Source: an uncultured bacterium (GTDB lineage Bacteria; Muiribacteriota; Ozemobacteria; Ozemobacterales; Ozemobacteraceae). From it: 64,000 nt of DNA. The notes beneath the pieces were generated by a model. It saw only the letters and a program-made list of their open reading frames with translations, was not told where the DNA came from and ran no database searches. Each line of letters starts with the position of its first letter. The stretch's first letter is position 1. The translations under genes were made by a program, and so were the position numbers. The stretch lies in contig CALEDQ010000031.1 of NCBI GenBank assembly GCA_937949615.1, positions 62,001 through 126,000 on the forward strand, given 5' to 3'. Of this stretch, positions 44,262-53,419 are shown in pieces.

Positions 44262-45265
44262 AGCTGATATTGCCCGTTGCCGGCAAAGGCACACGATTGA
44301 GACCACACACTTTTACCAAGCCGAAGTCGCTGGTTCGTGTGGCTGGTAAGACTGTTCTTCAGCACGTAATCGATGGACTGAAAAAGTTGAAGATTGATGA
44401 ATACATCATCATAACCGATGAAAACGGGCATATAATTCAGCGCTATATCGAAAAGCATTACCCCGAGCTGAAAGCCACCTATATTCAGCAAACCGAGCTG
44501 CTTGGGCCGGCGCATGCCGTTTCTCTGGCGGCGCCGCGCATCAACGAAGGTGACGATGTTCTTGTGGTTTTCAACGATACGCTGTTTGTCACCGATCTGA
44601 CCCGCATTCCGGTGCTCTGCCAGGGTCTCGATGGCCTGATTTATTCAAAAGAGGTCGAAGACCCGAAGCGCTTCGGGGTTAATGTCATGAAAGACAATGT
44701 CATCGTCGATATGGTTGAAAAGCCGGATACGCCGGTGAGTAATCTGGCTCAGGTCGGCATGTATTACCTTAAAGATGGCCGGCGCTTTATGAACTACATT
44801 CAGCGCAGTATTCAGCAGAACCTCAGGGTAAAGGGTGAATTCTATCTGCCTGAGGTTTTCAAGCTGATGATCGCGGATGGCATGAAACTTGGCGCTCCCG
44901 AGATTGAACAATGGCTCGATTGCGGCAAGCCCGAAACGCTGCTGCAGACCAATAAAATCCTTCTTGAGAGAGCCCAGGGCAATCATATCTGTATTGAAGG
45001 CTGCGTGATCATTCCACCCGTTTCGATTCACCCGAGTGCTGAAGTCAGACACAGCGTCATTGGCCCCTATGTGTCGATTGCCAAGAATTGCAAAATTCAT
45101 GATTCGATCATCAGAAACTCGGTCATTAATCCATATTCGATTTTGCGCAATACCATGCTCGACGAGTCTCTGATTGGCGATGCGGTCGAACTGACCGGAC
45201 AACTGCAGAGACTGAACATTGGTGACAACAGCGTTATCGACCTGAGCGGGCGTAACTTAGATTAA
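44258..45265 (+). CDS. Sugar-1-phosphate nucleotidyltransferase, GlmU/RmlA-like
   Basis: The 335-residue enzyme should join a sugar-1-phosphate to a nucleotide. The N-terminal domain has GKGTRLRPHT (signature G-x-G-T-R-L) and EKPDTPVSNL. The C-terminal ~90 residues (245-335) have hexapeptide-like repeats of a left-handed beta helix. It overlaps ugd by 4 bases and precedes pseB by 10 bases. It could make UDP-GlcNAc, UDP-glucose or dTDP-glucose, feeding ugd or pseB; the sequence does not settle the sugar. Confidence 0.85.
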   Translation: MKLILPVAGKGTRLRPHTFTKPKSLVRVAGKTVLQHVIDGLKKLKIDEYIIITDENGHIIQRYIEKHYPELKATYIQQTELLGPAHAVSLAAPRINEGDDVLVVFNDTLFVTDLTRIPVLCQGLDGLIYSKEVEDPKRFGVNVMKDNVIVDMVEKPDTPVSNLAQVGMYYLKDGRRFMNYIQRSIQQNLRVKGEFYLPEVFKLMIADGMKLGAPEIEQWLDCGKPETLLQTNKILLERAQGNHICIEGCVIIPPVSIHPSAEVRHSVIGPYVSIAKNCKIHDSIIRNSVINPYSILRNTMLDESLIGDAVELTGQLQRLNIGDNSVIDLSGRNLD

Positions 45266-45275
45266 AGGAGAACCG

Positions 45276-46259
45276 ATGCTGGACGGCAAATCAATTCTGA
45301 TCACCGGTGGAACCGGGTCTTTCGGTAAAGCCTTTGTTAAAAAGGTTTTGCGCGACCACAAACCGCACAAGATCATTGTCTACTCACGCGACGAATTCAA
45401 GCAGTATCAGATGCAGCAGATGTTTGCATCCGACCGTCTGCGATTCTTCATCGGCGACGTCCGCGATGAAAAGCGACTGTATCGCGCCCTTACCGGCGTT
45501 GATTACGTCATTCACGCGGCCGCGATGAAGCAGGTGCCGGCATCTGAATACAACCCGTTCGAAGCGGTTCAGACAAACATCATGGGAGCGCAGAATCTGA
45601 TTACCGCTGCTCTTGAGGCCGGCGTTCAGAAAGTCGTCGCCCTGAGTACCGATAAGGCCTGTAACCCGGTCAATCTGTATGGCGCCACCAAGCTTTGCTC
45701 TGACAAACTGTTCATTGCCGCAAATGCCTACTCCGGCAAACTGGTGACCCGCTTCTCGGTAGTGCGCTACGGCAATGTTCTCGGCAGCCGCGGTAGCGTG
45801 GTGCCTCTTTACAGAGAACTCGCCGTGAAAGGCGAAGAATTGCCGGTTACCGATGAACGCATGACCAGATTCTGGATAACCCTGCCGCAGGCAGTGCAGT
45901 TCGTTATCGATTCGTTCAATCTCATGAACGGCGGCGAGCTGTTTATTCCGAAGATTCCGAGCATGCGCATCACCGATCTGGCCGAGGCAATCGCCCCCGG
46001 CTGCAAAATTAAGAAAATCGGTATCCGCCCTGGCGAAAAATTGCATGAAATGATGATCTCCCGCGATGATTCGCGGCATCTTTTCGAGCTGGGTGACCGT
46101 TATATTAAAATGCCTGATTTTCCGTTCTGGAAAGTCGTGCTGCCGGCAGGCGCTTTACCCGTGGCCGACGGCTTTGAATACGCCAGCGACACCAACACCC
46201 AGTGGCTCGATGTCGAGCAGCTTAAAAACGTTCTGCAGCAGGAAGGTGTGGTCGAGTGA
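45276..46259 (+). CDS. pseB: UDP-GlcNAc 4,6-dehydratase (inverting), PseB
   Basis: PseB starts pseudaminic acid synthesis by dehydrating and epimerising UDP-GlcNAc in the cytosol. The 327-residue chain has the NAD loop TGGTGSFGKAF and the short-chain dehydrogenase core STDKACNPVNLYGATK with the conserved YxxxK. GDVRDEKRL and RYGNVLGSRGSV are typical of PseB/FlaA1. The ribosome site AAAGGAGA precedes the ATG. The gene overlaps pseC by 4 bases. Confidence 0.94.
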   Translation: MLDGKSILITGGTGSFGKAFVKKVLRDHKPHKIIVYSRDEFKQYQMQQMFASDRLRFFIGDVRDEKRLYRALTGVDYVIHAAAMKQVPASEYNPFEAVQTNIMGAQNLITAALEAGVQKVVALSTDKACNPVNLYGATKLCSDKLFIAANAYSGKLVTRFSVVRYGNVLGSRGSVVPLYRELAVKGEELPVTDERMTRFWITLPQAVQFVIDSFNLMNGGELFIPKIPSMRITDLAEAIAPGCKIKKIGIRPGEKLHEMMISRDDSRHLFELGDRYIKMPDFPFWKVVLPAGALPVADGFEYASDTNTQWLDVEQLKNVLQQEGVVE

Positions 46260-47458
46260 GCTTTATTCCATACGGTCGGCAGCATATTACCGACGAAGAC
46301 ATCGCAGCGGTTGTTAAAGTTCTCAAGTCCGACTATCTGACACAGGGACCGGCCATCGAGGCTTTCGAAAAAGCTCTCTGTCTGGAAACTGGCGCCCAGT
46401 TCGCCGTGGCCTGCAGTAATGGTACTGCCGCCCTGCATCTGGCAGCAATCGCCGGCAGAATTGGCCAGGGCGACCGGGTGGTGGTGCCGCCGATAACTTT
46501 CGTTGCCAGCGCCAACTGTGCCCGTTACAACGGTGCCGAAATTCTCTTTGCCGATATCGACCCGGCGACCCTGACCATGTCACCGCTGGTCTGTCGGCGT
46601 ATCCTTGAAAAGTGTGCGGCCGAGGGACGGCCGGTTAAAGCGGTGATAACCGTCGATCTGGCCGGGCACCCTTGCGATATGCAGGCTTTCGCCCTGCTGA
46701 AAAAAGAATTCGGCTTCGTCTGGATTCAGGACGCCTGCCATTCGATCGGTGCCAGCTGGGAAGACAACCTTGGTATCCGCTGGAAAGTCGGTGAATTTCC
46801 GTCAGTTGATATGACTGTCTACAGCTTTCACCCGGTGAAACATATCACCACCGGTGAGGGCGGCATGATTTCGACACACTCTGAAGCCCTGGCTGCCAAT
46901 ATGCGACTGCACCGCAGCCACGGCATCATGCGTGAGCCTTCGGGTTTTCAGAACGCCGCCGAGGCCTTCGCTGCTGACGGCAGCGCCAATCCCTGGTATT
47001 ATGAAATGCAGAAGCTTGGCTTCAATTATCGTATTACCGATATTCAGGCGGCTCTCGGTGCATCACAGCTGGGGCGACTGGCAGAAAATATCGTTAAACG
47101 GCAGGCGATTGTCGCTGCTTACCAGAGCCGACTTGCCGGCCTGCCATGGCTGAAATTCCCGCAGGTAGCCGACGGAGTCAGTCATGCCTATCATCTGGCA
47201 GTCGTTCAGATTGATTTTGCTGCCGCCGGTCGCAGCCGGGCCGAAGTCATGAACCGGCTCAAGGCCGACGAAATCGGCACTCAGGTGCATTATATACCGA
47301 TCCCGATGATGCCTTATTATGCCGGTACTGTCGACTCTGCAGAAATTCCAGATTCATTGGCCTATTACAGGCAGGCTTTGTCGCTGCCGTGCTTTCCACA
47401 GATGGGTGATGAAGAAATCGACCGGGTCTGCAGTTCGCTTAAAAAGGCAATGGCATGA
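46256..47458 (+). CDS. pseC: UDP-4-amino-4,6-dideoxy-AltNAc aminotransferase, PseC
   Basis: PseC adds an amino group to the PseB product with pyridoxal phosphate. The 400-residue enzyme starts at a GTG that overlaps the pseB stop. It shows IPYGRQHITDEDI at the N-terminus, DYLTQGP, and SFHPVKHITTGEGG with the PLP Lys195. GFNYRITDIQAALG follows, typical of DegT/DnrJ/EryC1 aminotransferases. It overlaps the next gene by 4 bases. Confidence 0.94.
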   Translation: MSFIPYGRQHITDEDIAAVVKVLKSDYLTQGPAIEAFEKALCLETGAQFAVACSNGTAALHLAAIAGRIGQGDRVVVPPITFVASANCARYNGAEILFADIDPATLTMSPLVCRRILEKCAAEGRPVKAVITVDLAGHPCDMQAFALLKKEFGFVWIQDACHSIGASWEDNLGIRWKVGEFPSVDMTVYSFHPVKHITTGEGGMISTHSEALAANMRLHRSHGIMREPSGFQNAAEAFAADGSANPWYYEMQKLGFNYRITDIQAALGASQLGRLAENIVKRQAIVAAYQSRLAGLPWLKFPQVADGVSHAYHLAVVQIDFAAAGRSRAEVMNRLKADEIGTQVHYIPIPMMPYYAGTVDSAEIPDSLAYYRQALSLPCFPQMGDEEIDRVCSSLKKAMA

Positions 47459-48237
47459 GCAGCAGCGTTAAGAATCAGGTGATCATTCAGGCAAGAATGG
47501 GTTCAACCCGCCTGCCCGGAAAAACCGCTCTGAAACTGGGTAACCGCACGATTCTCGAACATGTGGTTCGCCGCAGCGGCGCAGCTATGCTGGTTAACCG
47601 GGTCGTCGTCGCGACCACCGAGCTTGCTGGTGATGACGAACTCGCCGCCTGGTGCGCCGAACGTGGAGTGCCCTGCGTGCGCGGCAGTTCAGAAGACGTT
47701 CTGTCGCGTTATCTGCTGGCGGCTGAAAAGTTTCCCTGTGAAAACATCATCAGAATTACCGCCGATTGCCCGCTGATCGACCCTGGTATCATCGATGCGC
47801 TTCTCTCTCTGCACGCCGGCAGCGGTTCCGACTATACTTCGAATGTAATTCCGCCGACTTTTCCGGTGGGGTTTGATGCCGAGGTCATTAAAACGTCGGT
47901 GCTGCAGAATGTCGGGCGTCTGGCTGAGCTGGTTTCGCACCGCGAGCATGTTACCCTTTTCATTCGCGAGAATCTCGACCGGTTTAAAACCGCCAATCTC
48001 AGTTATGGGCAGAACTATGAGCATATCAGACTGACACTCGATCGTGATAACGATTATCAGCTGCTGAAAAAAGTTTTTGCTCATTTCGCCAACGGGCCTG
48101 AACTTTTTTCTTTCTATCAGATCATGGAATTTTTCGAACAGAATCCGGACCTCATTGCCATCAATTCAGATGTTGACCGCTTTGAAGGCATGAAAAAATC
48201 GGCGGCATCAGAGAACCGCAGGCTTAAATGGCAATAG
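47455..48237 (+). CDS. pseF: CMP-pseudaminic acid synthetase, SpsF/PseF-like
   Basis: The 260-residue nucleotidyltransferase should activate pseudaminic acid to its CMP form. It has IIQARMGSTRLPGKT (9-23), RITADCPLIDPGIID, and a C-terminal HIRLTLDRDNDYQLLKKVF, as in the SpsF family that replaces PseF in many operons. Overlaps on both sides (4 bases with pseC, 10 with pseG) show a tightly packed operon. Confidence 0.85.
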   Translation: MSSSVKNQVIIQARMGSTRLPGKTALKLGNRTILEHVVRRSGAAMLVNRVVVATTELAGDDELAAWCAERGVPCVRGSSEDVLSRYLLAAEKFPCENIIRITADCPLIDPGIIDALLSLHAGSGSDYTSNVIPPTFPVGFDAEVIKTSVLQNVGRLAELVSHREHVTLFIRENLDRFKTANLSYGQNYEHIRLTLDRDNDYQLLKKVFAHFANGPELFSFYQIMEFFEQNPDLIAINSDVDRFEGMKKSAASENRRLKWQ

Positions 48238-49523
48238 TTCTCAACAGGCGCGGGTTGATACCCACGAAAACCGCGGTTTTCAGGGTTGATGCCGGCCCCG
48301 GCATTGGTATGGGCCATTTCATGCGCTGCCGAACCCTCGCTTTTGAGATGATCAGACGCAACTGGGTCGTTTTTTTCGTTGGGCACGGGCTGCCTGAAGA
48401 ACTGCTTGCAGAAACCTCAGGTGACGTCAACCGGGTGATAAATCTCATCGATTTTGCCCAATTTAAAGAATCGCGCGCCGACGCGGCCGCTTTTTTCAAT
48501 TTTCTCAGCGAGCGCTTTCACTGGTTTGTTGATTGCGTCATCATCGATACTTACCGCTACAGCCGCGATGATTATGCTCTTTTTCAGCGATTCAACCCGG
48601 GCAGAGTACATATCGTCGTCATTGACGATCTGGCTGACCGTGATACTCCGGCTCAGATCGTCATCAACCCAAACCCGCTGTTCGACCCGATGCCCTACGA
48701 GCGGCAGAAAATTCCGCATATCTGCTGCGGTCAGAAATACACTCTGATCAGGCCGGAAATCTGCGCCATTATCGGCAGAGCCTGGCGTGTCGATGGCCCG
48801 ATAATAGTGACTCTTGGCGGCGGCGATGTCGTAGAGCATCTTATGAAAGTGCTCGAAGCCATCCCTGAGGACGTGCTGAATCCTGTGTGCGTTTCGATTT
48901 CAGACAACTGCCCGCGTCTCGAGATCGAGGCCTGGGTGGCCCGTAATCCGACCCGGCGCTATATCAACACCGACAGCCGAAAATTTCCTGAACTGCTCGC
49001 CAGCGCCTCTCTTGCCTTGACAGGTGGCGGCGGCACGCTCTGGGAAGTTTATGCTCTCGGGGTTCCGAGTCTGTGTCTGCTGTGGGTTGACAACCAGCGT
49101 CAGACTTCGGTTATCATCAAGGAACAGGCGACCAGTTTTCTGATCGATATTGTATCGCGCATAAACGTTGATCTGCAGTCTGAATGGCTCGAAAACAGCC
49201 TGCAGACCTTTGTTAAAACCGTCGGGGGCCATGGCCAGACAAGAAGTGTTCAACAACAGGGCTTTTGCGCCGATGAAGTGATCAGTCGTGAAAAAACCAG
49301 CCTCGGCATTGGCAGCAGCGATCTCATCGATGCCGACTTTATCAGAAAAACTTTAGCGCGTCTGCATGCCGAGCCTGAATTCTGGAAAGAAATGATCAGA
49401 CGGCAGCAGTCACTGATCGATGGCAGGGGAGCGCAGCGATGTGTCGATGTTATAGACAACGCTTCGTGGCAGGCAGTGCCATTATTTGATGCAGACTGGA
49501 GAAGGTCATATGAAAATTGGTAA
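48228..49523 (+). CDS. pseG: UDP-2,4-diacetamido-trideoxyaltropyranose hydrolase, PseG
   Basis: PseG removes UDP to free the 2,4-diacetamido sugar before PseI. It is a GT-B-fold hydrolase with FRVDAGPGIGMGHFMRC (18-34), where His30 is the likely catalytic residue, plus LTGGGGTLWEVYALGVPSL for UDP binding and DGRGAQRCVDVI near the end. At 431 residues it is longer than many relatives, with an N-terminal extension of ~13 residues and a longer C-terminal part. It overlaps the pseF and pseI reading frames. Confidence 0.9.
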   Translation: MAIVLNRRGLIPTKTAVFRVDAGPGIGMGHFMRCRTLAFEMIRRNWVVFFVGHGLPEELLAETSGDVNRVINLIDFAQFKESRADAAAFFNFLSERFHWFVDCVIIDTYRYSRDDYALFQRFNPGRVHIVVIDDLADRDTPAQIVINPNPLFDPMPYERQKIPHICCGQKYTLIRPEICAIIGRAWRVDGPIIVTLGGGDVVEHLMKVLEAIPEDVLNPVCVSISDNCPRLEIEAWVARNPTRRYINTDSRKFPELLASASLALTGGGGTLWEVYALGVPSLCLLWVDNQRQTSVIIKEQATSFLIDIVSRINVDLQSEWLENSLQTFVKTVGGHGQTRSVQQQGFCADEVISREKTSLGIGSSDLIDADFIRKTLARLHAEPEFWKEMIRRQQSLIDGRGAQRCVDVIDNASWQAVPLFDADWRRSYENW

Positions 49524-50553
49524 ATTCGAAATCGGTGAAAACCGGCCCTGTTTTATCATTGCCGAAGCCGGCAGTAATCATAACCGCGATTTCAACAACG
49601 CGAAAAAGCTGATTGACGTGGCGGTCGAAGCCGGTGCCGATGCGGTCAAATTTCAGATTTTTTCGGCCGAAGCGATTTATTCGAAGAAAACACCGATGGC
49701 CAGCTACCTCAAAAAGGAAAAACTGGCGAAAGACAACGAAACGCTGTGGGATGTCATCAAGCGTATCGAAATTCCGCGCCAGTGGACCCCTGATCTGATG
49801 GCCTACTGTCGCGAGAAGGGCATCATGTTTCTTTCGACGCCTTTCGATCTTAAAGCCGTCGATGAACTTGAAGTCGCCGGGGTCGAGGCCTACAAGGTCG
49901 CCAGTTTCGAAATCACTCATCTGCCGATGCTGCGAAAAATCTCGGCAACCGGCAAACCGATAATTCTCTCTACCGGCATGGCGAGTCTTGAAGACATCGA
50001 AGTGGCGCTCAAGGCCGTCAAAGAAGGCGGCAGCAGTCAGGTTGCTCTGCTTCACTGTGCCATTGCCTACCCGCCGAAGTATGAAGACATCAACCTGCGG
50101 GCCATGGACACCATGAAGCAGGCTTTTCAGGTGCCGGTCGGTTTCTCTGACCACACCATGGGGCATGTAACCGATGTGGCGGCCGTTGCCCGCGGCGCCT
50201 GTATCATCGAGAAGCATTTTACACTGTCGCGTAAGCAGGAAGGCCCTGATCACCCGTTCTCGCTTGAGCCACATGAGCTCAAAGAGATGATTACCGCTAT
50301 CAGACAGACCGAAAAAATACTCGGATCGCCTTTCAAACAGCACACCACCGCCGAAAACGAACTTTATCGTATCGCGCGGCGCAGTCTGGTTGCGGCGGTC
50401 AAGATTCCGGCCGGAACGAAGATCACTGAAGAGATGATTGCTGTAAAAAGGCCCGGTTTCGGGATTCCGGTACGGCACATGGAAATCGTGATCGGTCGTA
50501 CCGCAAAAGTCGATATCGATGAGGATGACATTCTCACATGGGAAATGATCTGA
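49510..50553 (+). CDS. pseI: Pseudaminic acid synthase, PseI
   Basis: PseI condenses the freed hexose with phosphoenolpyruvate to give pseudaminic acid. From the ATG at 49510, chosen for the GGAGAAGG ribosome site, it has 347 residues. The NeuB-type barrel shows FIIAEAGSNHNRDF, GADAVKFQIF, and STPFDLKAVDEL. YKVASFEITH and SDHTMGHVTD follow. A SAF-like C-terminal domain begins near AAVKIPAGTKITEEMI. It overlaps pseG by 14 bases and pseH by 16. Confidence 0.94.
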   Translation: MKIGKFEIGENRPCFIIAEAGSNHNRDFNNAKKLIDVAVEAGADAVKFQIFSAEAIYSKKTPMASYLKKEKLAKDNETLWDVIKRIEIPRQWTPDLMAYCREKGIMFLSTPFDLKAVDELEVAGVEAYKVASFEITHLPMLRKISATGKPIILSTGMASLEDIEVALKAVKEGGSSQVALLHCAIAYPPKYEDINLRAMDTMKQAFQVPVGFSDHTMGHVTDVAAVARGACIIEKHFTLSRKQEGPDHPFSLEPHELKEMITAIRQTEKILGSPFKQHTTAENELYRIARRSLVAAVKIPAGTKITEEMIAVKRPGFGIPVRHMEIVIGRTAKVDIDEDDILTWEMI

Positions 50554-51332
50554 AACTGCGACGCTGGCAGGCGGGCGACTGCCGACTGCTGCACGAATGG
50601 CGGCTGCATCCGGCCAATCGCCGCTGGTTTGGCGACAGCAGCGAGATCGGTTTTGCGGCGCACCAGAACTGGTTCGAGCGCTTTATGGCTGATAAAAGCC
50701 GCATTGGCTTCATTCTTGAAGAAGACGGTCGGCCAGCGGCCCAGATTCGTTTCGATCCGGCCGAAATGCCTGGCTGTTACCGTATTTCGCTGTCCACCGC
50801 ACCCAATTGCGCCGGCAGAGGCCTGGGCAGCCAGATTCTGAGAATGGGCTGTGCAAACAGTGAAATGCAGAGAGCGGCCACTCTGTTTGTTGCCGAGACC
50901 CGCATCGACAACCTGCCATCACAGAAGGTCTTTCAGCGGCATGGTTTTGTCGAAGCCGGTCAGCACATTTATGCCGGTGCCGAACATCTTGCCTGGGTTG
51001 CGCCTTCGGCGCGTCTGACTGCGAATCATCGCCTGTCTCTGCGAATACTGGCAGAAGAGTCGATCGTCGACAATCTCAGACGTATGCTTGTGGTGACCGG
51101 CCTGGCTGATATTTCAGATGAAGCCGAGGTCAGTCTGTTTTTTGATGCGGCGAGCAGTGACGATACTGAAAGTGGCCGGCCTGTTTTTCATTTCAATACC
51201 GCTGCCGGGGTAATTCTCGATCTGGCCAACGACGTGCCGTTCAGGCTGAATCTGCCGGTTGAATTCAGAACCATCGCTGTGGCAGTCGCTCAGGCAGCGG
51301 CAGCGCTGCATCATACGGTCAGCCGGGCCTGA
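50538..51332 (+). CDS. pseH: GNAT N-acetyltransferase, PseH-like, with C-terminal extension
   Basis: PseH acetylates the 4-amino group of the PseC product. The N-terminal ~155 residues form a GNAT fold with LRRWQAGDCRLLHEWR at the start and the acetyl-CoA loop APNCAGRGLGSQIL. VFQRHGFVEAGQH follows, as in PseH. About 105 further residues (beginning near SARLTANHRLSL) match nothing I know, with a beta-rich pattern; most PseH proteins end after the GNAT fold. The gene closes the run of overlapping pse genes. Confidence 0.8.
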   Translation: MGNDLKLRRWQAGDCRLLHEWRLHPANRRWFGDSSEIGFAAHQNWFERFMADKSRIGFILEEDGRPAAQIRFDPAEMPGCYRISLSTAPNCAGRGLGSQILRMGCANSEMQRAATLFVAETRIDNLPSQKVFQRHGFVEAGQHIYAGAEHLAWVAPSARLTANHRLSLRILAEESIVDNLRRMLVVTGLADISDEAEVSLFFDAASSDDTESGRPVFHFNTAAGVILDLANDVPFRLNLPVEFRTIAVAVAQAAAALHHTVSRA

Positions 51333-51358
51333 CTGCTTTTTCCCTGCGCGGCGAGGGC

Positions 51359-51386
51359 TTTACCTCGTGCCCCGTATTGTTATATA
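51359..51386 (+). promoter_or_regulatory. Candidate promoter of Maf copy 2
   Basis: TTTACC (51359-51364), a 16-base spacer and TATATA (51381-51386) with TG upstream (extended -10) lie between pseH and the second Maf gene. Transcription would start about 51393, before the AAGGA ribosome site. Confidence 0.45.
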
Positions 51387-51419
51387 TTCGTTGCGAATCA
51401 ACAAAAAGGAACTCTGCCG

Positions 51420-53351
51420 ATGAAAGCCAATGTCTATGCACGGAACATGAAAGTGCTGCGCCGCCGTATGCCGGTGCTGGCCAAAGCCATGGAAATAATA
51501 CCCCCTTCAGGGTGTGAATACATCGTCGAAGAGGCCAAAGATGGCTCGATGACGCTTGCCATCAAAAAAGACGACAAGGTTTATCAGGTTCACAGCAAAT
51601 ATAATCCCCTGCGCGAAGCGGCTCAGCAGATCGAAAACTCGAAGCTGGTCAACCCAAAACTGCTGGTCGTGCTTGGCCTCGGGCTGGGTTATCATCTCAG
51701 GGCCTGTCTTGAACAGCTTAAAGAGAAAAATCATTTTATCGTTCTCATTGAAAAAGACGTCGATGCACTGCGGGTGGCCCTTGAAACCGTCGATATGACC
51801 GATCTGCTTGAATCAGACAAGATCCGCTGGGTTGTCGGCGTGCCAGAAGAAGAGGGCTATGCAGTTCTCAACGACATGATCAAGAATGCCGGGATCGCGA
51901 TGCAGCTGTTTCTCAAGACATTGCAGGTTTTCGACCACCCGGTTATCGACAAGGTGCATGGCAACTATCACAAACACATGCTCAAGTGCTTTCGCGAGGC
52001 CGCGCACGCCATTATCTTCAATTACGGCAACTGCCCGGAAGATTCGATGATCGGCGTCGAGAACATCATGAAGAATCTCGCAACTATTATCAGAAACCCC
52101 GGTGTTAAAGATCTTTATGGGGCTTTCAGGGGCAAGCCGGGCATTATTGTTTCAACCGGGCCGTCGCTCGACAAGAATGTCAGAGAACTGAAGCGGGCGG
52201 TCGGCAACTGCGTGATGATCGCCGCCGACTCGGCACTGAAGAGCCTGCTGAAACATGATATCGTGCCCCACGCCGCCGTCAGTCTCGAGCGCATCATGCA
52301 TGTCGCCACGATGTTCAAAGAACTGCCGGATGATTATAAAAAACAGATTTATCTGGCGGCCTGCCCGGTAATCAGACGCGAATCCTACGAAGCCTGGCCG
52401 GGGCCGACCTTTATGGTCTACCGCGCCTTTGCTCACTTTGACTGGATCAACATACCGAAGGGAACCCTGCAGGTCGGGCCCTCGTGCTCGAATATGGCCT
52501 TCAAAATTCTCGAAGCACTCGGCTGCGACCCGATTATTCTCGTCGGTCAGGACTGCGCCTTCAAGAGCGCCGAAAAGACGCATGCCGACGACGCGCCCAG
52601 TGTTACGAACCTGAAACTGAAAGAAAAGGATCTGATCAAGGTTAAGGGCAACTACGAAGAGTTTGTCTATACCAACCAGATTTACGATCTGTTCAGACGC
52701 GGATTTGTCACCGATCTTGCCCAGTACCGCGGCACCTGTATCAACTCGACCGAGGGCGGCGCCTATATCGAAGGCACTACTCTGATGTCTTTGAAAGAAT
52801 CGATCGACAAATACTGCACCCAACCGCTTGCAACCCTCGATCTCATCAAAAAACATCTGCGCTACCCGACCGAGGGCGATATTACCCGCGAATGGCGCAA
52901 TTTCCGCAAGATCATTCTCGAAACCCGCAAAGAGGTTGAGGGTGTCATCGACTACTGCGACAAAGGCGAAAAACTCGTCAGAGACTTTGAAGAGCGGCTC
53001 GAACGCGAGTCGTTCAGCCAGGTCGAAGACTTTCTCGCCAGGTTTCCCGATGCCGATCTCGACAAGATTCACGGCGAAATGACGATGGCGCGCAGCAAGA
53101 TCATCACCTTCGGCAAATATTTCGCTCTGTATCTGATGCATATTGTGCAGATGATCATCGTCAAGTTCGAAATGGACTTCAACGAACTGCCAACTCTCTG
53201 CCAGGACCCGAAACGCTGCAAACTGCAGGCAATCAAGCTTATGAAACGCTGGTTTCCGACGATCGGCGACGTCTGCCGCCTGTCTCTCAAGCTGCTGGTA
53301 GATGCCTTCGACGACCTCGACAAGGAATTCGGCCATCTGCTGGAAAAGTGA
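51420..53351 (+). CDS. Maf (motility-associated) glycosyltransferase, copy 2
   Basis: The 643-residue protein is a paralogue of the maf gene at 33598. It shares the N-terminal LGLGLGYHL segment, the MAF/DUF115 core VSTGPSLDKN near residue 241, VGQDCAFK, and INSTEGGAYIEGT in the C-terminal half. Maf proteins transfer nonulosonic acid sugars to flagellin. It lies just downstream of the complete pse operon and behind its own promoter, which fits use of CMP-pseudaminic acid. Two copies may differ in site or sugar preference. The ribosome site is AAGGA. Confidence 0.87.
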   Translation: MKANVYARNMKVLRRRMPVLAKAMEIIPPSGCEYIVEEAKDGSMTLAIKKDDKVYQVHSKYNPLREAAQQIENSKLVNPKLLVVLGLGLGYHLRACLEQLKEKNHFIVLIEKDVDALRVALETVDMTDLLESDKIRWVVGVPEEEGYAVLNDMIKNAGIAMQLFLKTLQVFDHPVIDKVHGNYHKHMLKCFREAAHAIIFNYGNCPEDSMIGVENIMKNLATIIRNPGVKDLYGAFRGKPGIIVSTGPSLDKNVRELKRAVGNCVMIAADSALKSLLKHDIVPHAAVSLERIMHVATMFKELPDDYKKQIYLAACPVIRRESYEAWPGPTFMVYRAFAHFDWINIPKGTLQVGPSCSNMAFKILEALGCDPIILVGQDCAFKSAEKTHADDAPSVTNLKLKEKDLIKVKGNYEEFVYTNQIYDLFRRGFVTDLAQYRGTCINSTEGGAYIEGTTLMSLKESIDKYCTQPLATLDLIKKHLRYPTEGDITREWRNFRKIILETRKEVEGVIDYCDKGEKLVRDFEERLERESFSQVEDFLARFPDADLDKIHGEMTMARSKIITFGKYFALYLMHIVQMIIVKFEMDFNELPTLCQDPKRCKLQAIKLMKRWFPTIGDVCRLSLKLLVDAFDDLDKEFGHLLEK

Positions 53352-53383
53352 TTCTGACAGGGTTTTACGCCTGAGCAGGTTTC

Positions 53384-53412
53384 TTGGGTTTGCTTATGGG
53401 TTGTGGTATAAT
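53384..53412 (+). promoter_or_regulatory. Promoter of the ferredoxin/hut genes, possibly leaderless
   Basis: TTGGGT (53384-53389), a 17-base spacer and a perfect TATAAT (53407-53412) with TGG before it form a strong extended -10 promoter. The ATG at 53420 comes 7 bases after the -10, so the transcript would begin at or near the start codon. Confidence 0.68.
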
Positions 53413-53419
53413 GCAACCC

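Noticed and set aside
52152..53336. Minus-strand ORF of 394 codons
   Set aside because: It is antisense to the second Maf gene, which has a clear family signature.
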